From: an uncultured Lachnospiraceae bacterium
GTDB lineage: Bacteria > Bacillota > Clostridia > Lachnospirales > Lachnospiraceae
Direction: 5' to 3'
Length of the DNA: 8,916 nucleotides
Assembly: GCA_900549995.1 (NCBI GenBank)
Contig: URQQ01000112.1
Location: 1 to 8,916 of the forward strand
This document shows positions 1 through 5,577 of this stretch, piece after piece (the stretch's first letter is position 1; the number at the start of each line of letters is the position of its first letter). The notes beneath the pieces were generated by a model. It was not told the DNA's origin and did no database searches. It worked only from the letters and a program-made list of their open reading frames with translations. Position numbers and translations under genes: made by a program.

Positions 1-770
1 ACTTTCAGACGCTGCCCTGCATAAATCAGATTCGGGTTGCCAAGCCCGTTTATCCTTGCCAGCTCCTGATAAGTGGTCCCAAAACGGGACGCTATTCCCG
101 AAAGGGTATCTCCTTTTTGCACAATATAGATCTGATAGCCCTCTGGTTTTGGTGCTGGTGTTTCTGTCTGTGTACCTCCCTGAATCAGAGACGGAAAGTC
201 CCGGTAACACTGGTTTAGATCTACTGTCGTATCAATTCCCGGAATTCTTCCATCCGGGGTGTACTGCCACATATCCGCTCCTTTATATGTCAGGTTCTTT
301 GCATACTCTGCAACCCATTTCGTATAACGGTCATAAAACGGACTGTTCAGGCGGTTCTCAAACCAGCTGAGATCAGCATATACACCGCACCAGTACCCTG
401 CCCCTTCAATCAGATCGGCAAATGTTTTGACAAAACCGGCAATCTCTCCATTTGTACAGGAGCCAACCGTGCCCTCATCTTCCAGATCATAATATACCGG
501 GAACCTGAGTTTAAAACCATCTGCAAGGCGGAGCACATGCCTTGCTTCACTTTCCGCCTGCTCATTTGTAGTTGCGTAACTATACAGATATACCCCAAAT
601 GGAATCCCAAGCCTCGTACATTCCCTTGCATTCCTTTCGTACTGGCTGTCGTCCTGACTTACAATATTATCTCCATAGCCACACCGGATAATTACCCCAT
701 CCATATTCCCTTTTGCCTCATTCCAGTCAATCGTTCCCTGAAACTCAGACACATCGATTACTTTCAGCAT
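1..770 (-). CDS. GH25 family lysozyme with C-terminal LysM domain (partial, runs off the left edge)
   Basis: This protein should cleave the MurNAc-GlcNAc bond of peptidoglycan. The first 256 residues are visible. Residues 1-195 form a GH25 (Chalaropsis-type) muramidase domain. It opens with VIDVSEFQG (Asp6), carries the YYDLEDE strand with the acidic catalytic pair (Asp95, Glu97), and has the late WQYTPDGRIPG motif (168-178). A Thr/Pro/Lys linker (199-210) leads into a LysM module from residue 212 (IYIVQKGDTLSGIASRFG), which binds glycan chains. The LysM continues to the edge, and further domains may lie outside. The ATG is preceded by a strong AAGGAGG at 781-787, about ten bases upstream. 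There is no signal peptide, so export would need a holin, lysis or another route, as for phage-type endolysins. It could be a prophage remnant or a housekeeping autolysin; no other phage gene is visible. Confidence 0.92.
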   Translation of the reverse strand, partial: MLKVIDVSEFQGTIDWNEAKGNMDGVIIRCGYGDNIVSQDDSQYERNARECTRLGIPFGVYLYSYATTNEQAESEARHVLRLADGFKLRFPVYYDLEDEGTVGSCTNGEIAGFVKTFADLIEGAGYWCGVYADLSWFENRLNSPFYDRYTKWVAEYAKNLTYKGADMWQYTPDGRIPGIDTTVDLNQCYRDFPSLIQGGTQTETPAPKPEGYQIYIVQKGDTLSGIASRFGTTYQELARINGLGNPNLIYAGQRLK

Positions 771-869
771 CTTCAAAATTCCTCCTTTTTTATAATAATA
801 TGCTGACTCGGGACAATAGGGTACAATTAGATCATTAATTTGTGCAATATGTAGAATTTTTGATTATAA

Positions 870-886
870 TGTCGATTTGTGTCGTT
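870..886 (+). promoter_or_regulatory. Tandem 0A-box-like heptamers
   Basis: TGTCGAT (870-876) and TGTCGTT (880-886) lie in direct orientation with exactly 10 bases between equivalent positions. The Spo0A box is TGNCGAA, so they match at 6/7 and 5/7 positions. Tandem boxes one helical turn apart are how Spo0A DNA-binding domains are known to dimerise on DNA. They lie in the gap between the GH25 gene and a gene encoding a stand-alone Spo0A-type DNA-binding domain, so autoregulation or control by full-length Spo0A is a plausible inference. Confidence 0.5.
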
Positions 887-907
887 TTTTTAAACTTCTC
901 CTGTTTT

Positions 908-934
908 TTGTGTACTTTTATTATAGGATATAAT
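908..934 (+). promoter_or_regulatory. Probable promoter of the Spo0A-C-like gene
   Basis: A perfect TATAAT (929-934) sits 37 bases before the TTG start in a very AT-rich stretch. The best -35 candidate is TTGTGT at 908-913, with a short 15-base spacer. The -10 is convincing and the -35 is weak, which is compatible with an activated promoter. A second TATAAT at 865-870 overlaps the first 0A-like box and could be an alternative, repressible start. Confidence 0.45.
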
Positions 935-970
935 TATGGTTTTTTTTATGTCAGGCAAGGGGGTTAAAAC

Positions 971-1351
971 TTGAAATCAGAAGAAATTAAACACTTAATT
1001 CATTCCCTTGGTATCAATGCCACATATCGGGGATACCGGTATCTCTGTTACGCTGTTGAGCTTGCAATGAAAGATGAGGACTATCTGCTATGTATCAGCA
1101 AATGGCTCTATCCGGAAATTGCCGCAAAATACGAAACCACCGTTAACGGTGTAGAACGTAATATCAGAACTGTTATTACCGTCTGCTGGGAACGCGGTAA
1201 CCGCAAACTGCTGGACCACATATCGGCCTACCCTCTCACCAGCAAACCAAGCACCGGCGAATTTATTGATATTCTGATCACTTACCTGAAACAATCGCAC
1301 CGGTATCAAACAGCTTCAGACTCACATAACATATCTAAAACACTTCTGTAA
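971..1351 (+). CDS. Stand-alone Spo0A C-terminal-type DNA-binding protein
   Basis: This 126-residue protein aligns end to end with the Spo0A effector domain and has no receiver domain. Visible matches include HSLGINATYRGYRYL (11-25), WLYPEIAAKYETT (45-57), the recognition-helix region VERNIRTVI (61-69), CWERGN (72-77) and the late SKPSTGEFIDIL (91-102). The Glu-Arg pair of VER and the following IR are kept, so reading of 0A-type sites is likely. The Arg just before VER in Bacillus Spo0A is Gly60 here, and Ala after VER is Asn64, so specificity may be shifted. Without a phosphoacceptor domain it cannot be switched by the phosphorelay in the usual way. The start is TTG, supported by AAGGGGG (957-963) seven bases upstream and no in-frame alternative near it. 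A hairpin terminator follows closely, so it is monocistronic. The 15-residue tail after the domain is of unknown role. Confidence 0.88.
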   Translation: MKSEEIKHLIHSLGINATYRGYRYLCYAVELAMKDEDYLLCISKWLYPEIAAKYETTVNGVERNIRTVITVCWERGNRKLLDHISAYPLTSKPSTGEFIDILITYLKQSHRYQTASDSHNISKTLL

Positions 1352-1375
1352 ATTAATAATGTATGTCTTTCCCGT

Positions 1376-1412
1376 AAAAAGAGGATACAACTTACCTGTG
1401 TATCCTCTTTTC
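1376..1412 (+). terminator. Rho-independent terminator after the Spo0A-C-like gene
   Basis: A perfect 13-base-pair stem (AAAAGAGGATACA at 1377-1389 with its complement at 1399-1411) closes a nine-base loop. The right arm ends in TTTT. It lies 25 bases after the stop codon. The A-run on the left arm means it could also act on minus-strand transcripts. Confidence 0.85.
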
Positions 1413-1425
1413 TGATCAGAAATGA

Positions 1426-1454
1426 TTGATTTGTCCTCTCAATTAGCGTATTAT
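1426..1454 (+). promoter_or_regulatory. Sigma-A-type promoter of the J-domain gene
   Basis: TTGATT (1426-1431) and TATTAT (1449-1454) are separated by 17 bases. The predicted transcription start near 1461 gives a leader of about 32 bases. It falls on the upstream TTG at 1460, which therefore cannot be the translation start. Confidence 0.75.
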
Positions 1455-1492
1455 TAATCTTGGCGAAAAATCATTTTACTCAGGAGGCTACT

Positions 1493-2458
1493 ATGACAGA
1501 CTGTACATACTACGATCTGCTCGGTGTTCCATCTGACGCAAGTCTCAAGGAACTGACCGACGCAAAGAATTTTTTGGCCAAACGGTTCCATCCTGATTCG
1601 AACCCTGACAGTCATTTTGATACGACAAGATATATGCAGAAAGTACTTGAAGCATACAGCATTCTATCAGATCCGGAACTCCGGAGAGAATATGATGCAC
1701 GCACAAAAACCGCCTGCACTGAGGAAAGCCAGGGCAGTTTCAGCCACCCTTCTTCTTCCTCCGGAGGATACAGTACCCATGTATTTCCATCTTTCTTCCC
1801 CTGCTGGCAGGCAGCAGACAAGCTGAATAAATCCGTCAGGGAAAGTACTCTTCTTATGAACAGACAGCGGAATATCAAGAAAACAATACTTTACAAGTTA
1901 AAGAATTCTCTAAGCCATGCAGAAGCGCTTTTATCCGATGCTTCTGGTCCTGTCGCTGTTGCAGGATGCATTCTGGCCGGAATTTTTGTGATCTACAGAC
2001 ATCATACTCCTCTGTTCATTGCGGGAACGATTCTTGCTGTATGCATCGCGATACCGCTTTGTACACTCCTGTTCAAGGCCCTGTTCCGTTTGTTATTTCT
2101 GGCTGCCGATTTTATTTTGATGCCTTTTTTTGTCTACCACAGAAAACGAAAACTGCGGCTCTCTGAGATAAAGAAAAAGAAAGCATACGAGGAACAGATT
2201 CAGATACTGGCACAACAGGCGAAATCTTACATTCAGATTTTAAAGAAATCTCAGATCCCGGCAAAGTACTGGTATATCGAAGCAATGAACTGGATCCTGT
2301 CTGAATGGCAGAAAGACCGCTATGTAGATTATCACCTGATCTTTCCGCTCTATGATGAACACTTAGCTGAGGATGAATCTGAAATTGACCGGCTGAAAAC
2401 AAAGGAAAAGGCAATGTTATTTCAATCAAATCTTGAAACCCTTCTAAAGCGTTTGTGA
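1493..2458 (+). CDS. Membrane-anchored J-domain (DnaJ-like) protein
   Basis: The 321-residue product starts with a J domain (about residues 4-72). It has YYDLLGV, the invariant HPD tripeptide (33-35) that stimulates Hsp70 ATPase, and the helix-IV region YSILSDPELRREYDA. There is no Gly/Phe region or zinc finger, so it is a class C J-protein. A Ser/Gly-rich linker (about 80-95) follows. Two or three hydrophobic segments (about 152-168, 172-195 and 197-215) would anchor it in the membrane. A basic RKRKLRL stretch then precedes a charged helical region and a C-terminal domain with WYIEAMNWILSEWQ. The likely role is recruiting DnaK to a membrane client, which is inference. ATG at 1493 is chosen over TTG at 1460 because AGGAGG (1482-1487) is five bases upstream and the predicted transcript starts at about 1461. 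It has its own promoter and terminator. Confidence 0.85.
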   Translation: MTDCTYYDLLGVPSDASLKELTDAKNFLAKRFHPDSNPDSHFDTTRYMQKVLEAYSILSDPELRREYDARTKTACTEESQGSFSHPSSSSGGYSTHVFPSFFPCWQAADKLNKSVRESTLLMNRQRNIKKTILYKLKNSLSHAEALLSDASGPVAVAGCILAGIFVIYRHHTPLFIAGTILAVCIAIPLCTLLFKALFRLLFLAADFILMPFFVYHRKRKLRLSEIKKKKAYEEQIQILAQQAKSYIQILKKSQIPAKYWYIEAMNWILSEWQKDRYVDYHLIFPLYDEHLAEDESEIDRLKTKEKAMLFQSNLETLLKRL

Positions 2459-2483
2459 TTTAAAATATCATTGCGATTTAGCA

Positions 2484-2525
2484 AAAGCAGCAGTACCACC
2501 GTTCTCCGGCCGGCACTGCTGCTTT
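2484..2525. terminator. Bidirectional terminator between convergent genes
   Basis: AAAGCAGCAGT (2484-2494) pairs perfectly with ACTGCTGCTTT (2515-2525) around a 20-base GC-rich loop. It lies between the plus-strand J-domain stop (2458) and the minus-strand SCP2 stop (2529). The minus-strand transcript ends in TTTT; the plus-strand tail is only TTT, so termination is probably stronger on the minus strand. Confidence 0.75.
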
Positions 2526-2528
2526 ACA

Positions 2529-2846
2529 TTATGCATATTTCGCGATTTCAAGCACCTGCTCCAGATTCCCCTCTGCTTTAATCATTCCCTTTAGATATGC
2601 CGCCACAGGATCAATCTTTTTATCAATAAATTTCTCCAGTGTTTGAAGGCTCATTTTCACCCTCGCCTTCCTGTCATGATACTCATATGGTTCGATGCTC
2701 AGTATCCCGTCACGAATCTCTACATAAAATACACCGCCGTCTTCCCCTGTTATATCAAACTGCACCGCCAAAAGTTCATGATGCCACGTAAAATCCTGCC
2801 CCTCAAACTTCCTTTTAAACTGGTTTATCAGTTCTTCTAATCTCAT
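2529..2846 (-). CDS. Stand-alone SCP2 sterol-binding-domain protein
   Basis: The 105-residue protein resembles the SCP2 (sterol carrier protein 2) fold, a small alpha/beta domain with a hydrophobic lipid-binding tunnel. The best evidence is the C-terminal half: ARVKMSLQTLEKFIDKKIDP (61-80) followed by VAAYLKGMIKAEGNLEQVLEI (81-101). This matches the family's helix plus the 'G-k-ikveGdl' hairpin. The N-terminal half gives strands AVQFDITG and GGVFYVEIRDGILSIEPYEY. Bacterial members of this size are of unknown ligand; lipid or acyl-group binding is the family expectation. I chose the second ATG (2846) because AGGAGG sits about seven bases before it. The upstream in-frame ATG at 2864 overlaps its own AGGAG and has no usable spacing. 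No signal peptide is seen, so it should be cytosolic. It is monocistronic. Confidence 0.82.
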   Translation of the reverse strand: MRLEELINQFKRKFEGQDFTWHHELLAVQFDITGEDGGVFYVEIRDGILSIEPYEYHDRKARVKMSLQTLEKFIDKKIDPVAAYLKGMIKAEGNLEQVLEIAKYA

Positions 2847-2890
2847 ATAAACCCCTCCTGTCATCTCCTGCGTTTGCCAAACATGTATTT

Positions 2891-2919
2891 ATTATATCAT
2901 ATGTCAATTTATATGGCAA
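2891..2919 (-). promoter_or_regulatory. Promoter of the SCP2-domain gene
   Basis: On the minus strand TTGCCA (complement of 2914-2919) and TATAAT (complement of 2891-2896) are 17 bases apart. A TGA just before the -10 makes it an extended -10 (TGnTATAAT). The predicted leader is about 38 bases. Confidence 0.75.
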
Positions 2920-2962
2920 AAATATCATATTTAAATTTTTTATTAAATATCTGTGTTATCTA

Positions 2963-2991
2963 TTGAGCCTGAGATTAAAACATAATAGAAT
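2963..2991 (+). promoter_or_regulatory. Promoter of the four-helix membrane protein gene
   Basis: TTGAGC (2963-2968) and TAGAAT (2986-2991) are separated by 17 bases. The start point would be near 2998, giving a very short leader that begins just before the AAGGAG at 3001-3006. Confidence 0.6.
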
Positions 2992-3014
2992 GAAGCAGAC
3001 AAGGAGTGATTAAA

Positions 3015-3845
3015 ATGAAAAAACACGATTCCGAAAATGATTTATTTGATGATGATTTTGAAATTATTTATGAATATCTGGATGACTCCGACACAGATTC
3101 AGACATAGATTCTGACATGGAACCACCGAAAGAGAAGGCGAAACCTGCGGGTAATACAATTCCCCCCAAATCTTCACAGACAAGACCTCAGAAACCGCCT
3201 CAGAAGCGGCAGAAGAAAGCCGTCCCGGATCAGAAATCTGTTCCTTCATCCAAAAAATACACCACTGTGAAATCCTCAGCTCCTGCGGACGAAAAACAGC
3301 AGAAAAAACGCAAAAAAAGAAGAAAAGCGCCCAATCTGCTCTCCCCTGCAATGAGCACAGCAAAGGCCGGAGGAAAAGCTGTCTATAAAATTGCCGGAAT
3401 GCTTCTCAGATATGGCTCTGTATTTTTAATTGGATATATTCTATATCTGACAGCTTCCAGACTATGGAACGGGCGCACTGCCTACGGCGACCTCTATCTC
3501 CTGATCAAACAGAAAAATTACATTTTGGGTGCCTATTCTGTCACAACGTGTGTATTGCTGTTATATGAACTAATTTCACTGTTTTGGGCTTTCTCCGGAC
3601 CTAAGACAAGGGAGGGAAGGAAAGTTGAGAAAATAGATACCGGGCGGGGATTTTTATTCTTCATCCTCATTTTGGCCGGCTCTTTTTTATCAGCCTCATT
3701 TTCTTCCATGATTCCTCAGTCACCTGCGCTTCTTCAAGGTATCAGCGGTGCGCTGAATATCTATGGCGGATTAAAGTCCGTGCTTCTGCCAGTCTGCGGT
3801 ATCGGAGCAGTCTTATGTCTGATCCGTAAATTTGTGACCAAATAA
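3015..3845 (+). CDS. Membrane protein with disordered charged N-terminus, function unknown
   Basis: I do not recognise this 276-residue protein. It has three zones. Residues 1-37 are strongly acidic with an Asp/Ser-rich run (DDSDTDSDIDSDMEPP, 23-38). Residues 38-106 are low-complexity, Pro/Lys/Gln/Ser-rich and end in a very basic KKRKKRRK patch, so this part is predicted disordered. Residues 131-271 contain four hydrophobic segments (about 131-150, 169-194, 211-230 and 253-271). The basic patch before the first helix suggests, by the positive-inside rule, that the long N-terminal tail is cytoplasmic. ATG at 3015 is preferred over the in-frame GTG at 3006, because AAGGAG (3001-3006) is eight bases before the ATG and would overlap the GTG. 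It is flanked by its own promoter and terminator, so no operon context helps assign a role. Confidence 0.85.
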   Translation: MKKHDSENDLFDDDFEIIYEYLDDSDTDSDIDSDMEPPKEKAKPAGNTIPPKSSQTRPQKPPQKRQKKAVPDQKSVPSSKKYTTVKSSAPADEKQQKKRKKRRKAPNLLSPAMSTAKAGGKAVYKIAGMLLRYGSVFLIGYILYLTASRLWNGRTAYGDLYLLIKQKNYILGAYSVTTCVLLLYELISLFWAFSGPKTREGRKVEKIDTGRGFLFFILILAGSFLSASFSSMIPQSPALLQGISGALNIYGGLKSVLLPVCGIGAVLCLIRKFVTK

Positions 3846-3848
3846 TAG

Positions 3849-3896
3849 AAACCAGATGGATGAATGATTTCAGAAACCGTCCGTCTGGTTTTTTTC
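3849..3896 (+). terminator. Rho-independent terminator after the membrane protein gene
   Basis: ACCAGATGGA (3851-3860) pairs with TCCGTCTGGT (3880-3889) with a single G-T wobble. The stem is extended by AA/TT and followed by a run of T residues to 3895. It starts a few bases after the stop codon. Confidence 0.88.
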
Positions 3897-3965
3897 TATG
3901 GATTGAATTCTTTTACATATATTTTTCCTACCTGTACATCCTATTTCTGAAAGGAGTGTATCTCT

Positions 3966-4115
3966 ATGAAAAATAAAAATGATTATGACAAAGACACTAT
4001 AAAAGATTATACCCAAAGCAAAGATGCATATGACGGCACTTTAAATTCTGTCGTCTCAGAAGAGCCGCTGCCTGAATCAGAACGTCCAAGAAAAGACGGT
4101 CCTGGAGGAGAGTAG
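3966..4115 (+). CDS. Small acidic hydrophilic protein, 49 residues, function unknown
   Basis: This short gene is supported by AAGGAG (3951-3956) nine bases before the ATG, an uninterrupted 49-codon frame to TAG, and a terminator hairpin starting directly after the stop. It fills the otherwise empty gap between two terminators. The peptide begins MKNKNDYDKDTIKDYTQSK and ends RPRKDGPGGE. It has no hydrophobic segment, no Cys and many Asp, Glu and Lys residues, so it should be soluble and largely disordered. I recognise no family. I found no convincing sigma-A promoter in the 55 bases upstream. A small spore-associated or regulatory protein is conceivable, but nothing in the sequence proves it. 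Confidence 0.65.
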   Translation: MKNKNDYDKDTIKDYTQSKDAYDGTLNSVVSEEPLPESERPRKDGPGGE

Positions 4116-4118
4116 CCC

Positions 4119-4159
4119 AAAAAAGAAGTCCCTGCTGATGAAAGCAACGGACTTCTTTT
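4119..4159. terminator. Bidirectional terminator between the small ORF and the lipoprotein gene
   Basis: AAAAGAAGTCC (4121-4131) pairs perfectly with GGACTTCTTTT (4149-4159) around a 17-base loop. Six A residues (4119-4124) give a T6 tail on the minus strand and TTTT ends the plus-strand arm. It starts four bases after the small-ORF stop and ends two bases before the lipoprotein stop, so both convergent genes share it. Confidence 0.88.
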
Positions 4160-4160
4160 C

Positions 4161-5426
4161 TTAATCCTGAATCATTTCACTTTGCGTGTATTTCCTTCTT
4201 GCCCTGTACGCCGGAATACGGTAAGCATTTTCCCGGTCAACCTGATTTCCCAGATACACAAAGTTTCCATCTGCATCTTCACGGATCGTCACGACATGGC
4301 GGAAGGAACAATCCACCCCTTCCTCAGCAAACACCGCTTCTACATAGACCGAGAGCGTCCCGTCTCCATTCTCCACGCATTTCACAACTTCCGGAAAAGG
4401 CTGAAATTGTCCGACCTTATTCCATGGTCCGATCGCACTCCACGGATACGTCCCCTTTGCCGCGTCATATCTGCCATACCGCTCAAGCTCTTCCACCGTT
4501 ATATCAAAAAAAGAGCGAATGACCGATTCAAACTCTTCCTTCGGAATCCCTTCTGCGTATTTCTCTTCGTCAATTTTACTGCCTTCCTTCATAAAATAAA
4601 GAAACTCAAACAAATCATTGAATTCTATCTGTTTCAAGCTTTCCTCATTCCAGTCTGCCAGAAACAGGTTATTGCATAAATAGCTGACTGGAACGATACA
4701 CTTTTGGGCAATTTCCCTGGACTTCTGATCCAAAGGCATGATCCGGTAGAAAATATGCATATCCATCTCCTGATTTCTGGACCTCGCATTCTCCCAGATC
4801 ATCCAGCCCTTCTCTGTATATTCCCAATCATATACCTGTGTTTTCTCCATCTGTTGAATCACCGGCTTCATAGATTCATTCAATACCGCACTTACGGAAG
4901 TGACAAATAAATTCCCGGATTTATACTGGAAATAAAAATATCTAAAGACCCCGCCTGTATTCAGTACATAAAATTCTGTTTCCGTATCTTCTCCCTTTTT
5001 CGCCTTCCGTAAACAATGATCTACTGTTTCATAATGCGGCATATTATAATCATGGCTCCCGCAAGTAACCGAAAGGCCATCTTCCGCGGTTTTATCAATC
5101 ATTGCATGTACTGAAGCCTCATCCAAAACGACATTTGATGCTTCCCCTTTATCCGCCTGACGGTAAATAGAACTGCATTTCTCTATTACTGCTGAAATTT
5201 TCTCTGCGGCTTCTTCCTTCTCTTTTTGGTCCATCTCAACAATTTTTATCTCATATGCAGAATTTTCTTCCGGTTCCTCAAAAGGGTTTTGCTCCTTTTC
5301 TATCTCTGCGCTCTTGCTCTTTTCTTCCCCTTCTGTAGTTTTCCCTTCCGCCAAAGAACAACCTCCAAACACCAGCACAGTCGTCATCATAACTATGGCC
5401 ATCAACTTTTTCCATGTACTCTGCAT
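4161..5426 (-). CDS. Lipoprotein of unknown function, probable BlaI-regulon member
   Basis: This 421-residue protein has a lipoprotein signal peptide: two Lys after WK, a hydrophobic core (residues 8-20) and the box VFGGC, with Cys23 as the expected lipidated residue (Phe at -3 is slightly unusual). An acidic, Glu/Lys-rich linker (about 24-60) follows, then a mixed alpha/beta region without any enzyme motif I can name. The C-terminal part (GPWNKVGQFQPFPEVV, GDGTLSVYVEAVFAEEG, FRHVVTIREDADGNFVYLGNQV) looks like a compact beta-rich domain of a kind I associate with uncharacterised clostridial lipoproteins. I see no SxxK or KTG motif, so it is not a penicillin-binding protein or serine beta-lactamase. 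GGAGG lies eight bases before the ATG. It is divergent from blaI, with a promoter followed by a perfect BlaI-type palindrome, so beta-lactam-inducible expression is inferred. Confidence 0.85.
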   Translation of the reverse strand: MQSTWKKLMAIVMMTTVLVFGGCSLAEGKTTEGEEKSKSAEIEKEQNPFEEPEENSAYEIKIVEMDQKEKEEAAEKISAVIEKCSSIYRQADKGEASNVVLDEASVHAMIDKTAEDGLSVTCGSHDYNMPHYETVDHCLRKAKKGEDTETEFYVLNTGGVFRYFYFQYKSGNLFVTSVSAVLNESMKPVIQQMEKTQVYDWEYTEKGWMIWENARSRNQEMDMHIFYRIMPLDQKSREIAQKCIVPVSYLCNNLFLADWNEESLKQIEFNDLFEFLYFMKEGSKIDEEKYAEGIPKEEFESVIRSFFDITVEELERYGRYDAAKGTYPWSAIGPWNKVGQFQPFPEVVKCVENGDGTLSVYVEAVFAEEGVDCSFRHVVTIREDADGNFVYLGNQVDRENAYRIPAYRARRKYTQSEMIQD

Positions 5427-5459
5427 AGATGAATCCTCCGATCAGTCATCATTATATCT

Positions 5460-5469
5460 TACACATGTA
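5460..5469. promoter_or_regulatory. BlaI/MecI-type operator at the lipoprotein promoter
   Basis: TACACATGTA is a perfect TACAnnTGTA palindrome, the core recognised by BlaI/MecI/CopY-type winged-helix repressors. It lies just downstream of the lipoprotein gene's -10 and covers the predicted transcript start region (about 5473 and downstream on the minus strand), where a bound repressor would block transcription. Confidence 0.7.
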
Positions 5470-5479
5470 GTATTTTAAT

Positions 5480-5508
5480 ATTATGAGTGCTTTATATTCT
5501 TTTGTCAA
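5480..5508 (-). promoter_or_regulatory. Promoter of the lipoprotein gene
   Basis: On the minus strand a consensus TTGACA (complement of 5503-5508) and CATAAT (complement of 5480-5485) are 17 bases apart. An alternative -10, TATAAT (complement of 5451-5456), would put the operator in its spacer instead. Either way the operator lies where it would repress. Confidence 0.75.
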
Positions 5509-5516
5509 TAACAATA

Positions 5517-5545
5517 TTGACGTTTTGCATTCTGTCTCTTATAAT
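5517..5545 (+). promoter_or_regulatory. Promoter of blaI-blaR1
   Basis: TTGACG (5517-5522) and TATAAT (5540-5545) are separated by 17 bases, a near-consensus sigma-A promoter. It is back to back with the lipoprotein promoter; the two -35 boxes are only eight bases apart. Confidence 0.85.
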
Positions 5546-5548
5546 TAC

Positions 5549-5558
5549 TACAAAAGTA
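5549..5558. promoter_or_regulatory. BlaI-type operator at the blaI promoter (one mismatch)
   Basis: TACAAAAGTA differs from TACAnnTGTA at one position in the right half-site. It starts three bases after the blaI -10 and covers the predicted start point, the usual place for an autoregulatory BlaI operator. It mirrors the operator at 5460-5469 around the centre of the divergent region. Confidence 0.6.
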
Positions 5559-5577
5559 AGATTAAAGGAGTCATAAC

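Noticed and set aside
56..370. 104-codon plus-strand frame
   Set aside because: It is antisense to the GH25-LysM coding region, with composition typical of a shadow frame and no homology I recognise.
410..631. 73-codon minus-strand frame
   Set aside because: It is another frame of the GH25 gene, whose continuous GH25-LysM translation explains this DNA; it has no ribosome binding site.
797..826. Minus-strand promoter TTGTAC / CATATT for the GH25 gene
   Set aside because: 18-base spacer and weak -10, and the predicted start lies within the ribosome binding site at 781-790.
1460..1492. TTG start adding 11 residues to the J-domain protein
   Set aside because: It coincides with the predicted transcription start, lacks a ribosome binding site and lies before the normal J-domain beginning.
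3912..3943. Possible promoter of the 49-codon gene (TTTACA with TACATC, or a sigma-G-like CATCCTA)
   Set aside because: The -10 matches are poor, the sigma-G spacing and -35 do not fit, and the start point would fall in the ribosome binding site.
4182..4679. 165-codon plus-strand frame opposite the lipoprotein gene
   Set aside because: The minus strand has a signal peptide, lipobox, ribosome binding site, promoter and terminator; the plus frame has none of these.
4161..5426. The lipoprotein as a beta-lactamase or PBP
   Set aside because: No SxxK, SxN/YxN or KTG motif, and no HxHxD metal site of metallo-beta-lactamases, was found in the translation.
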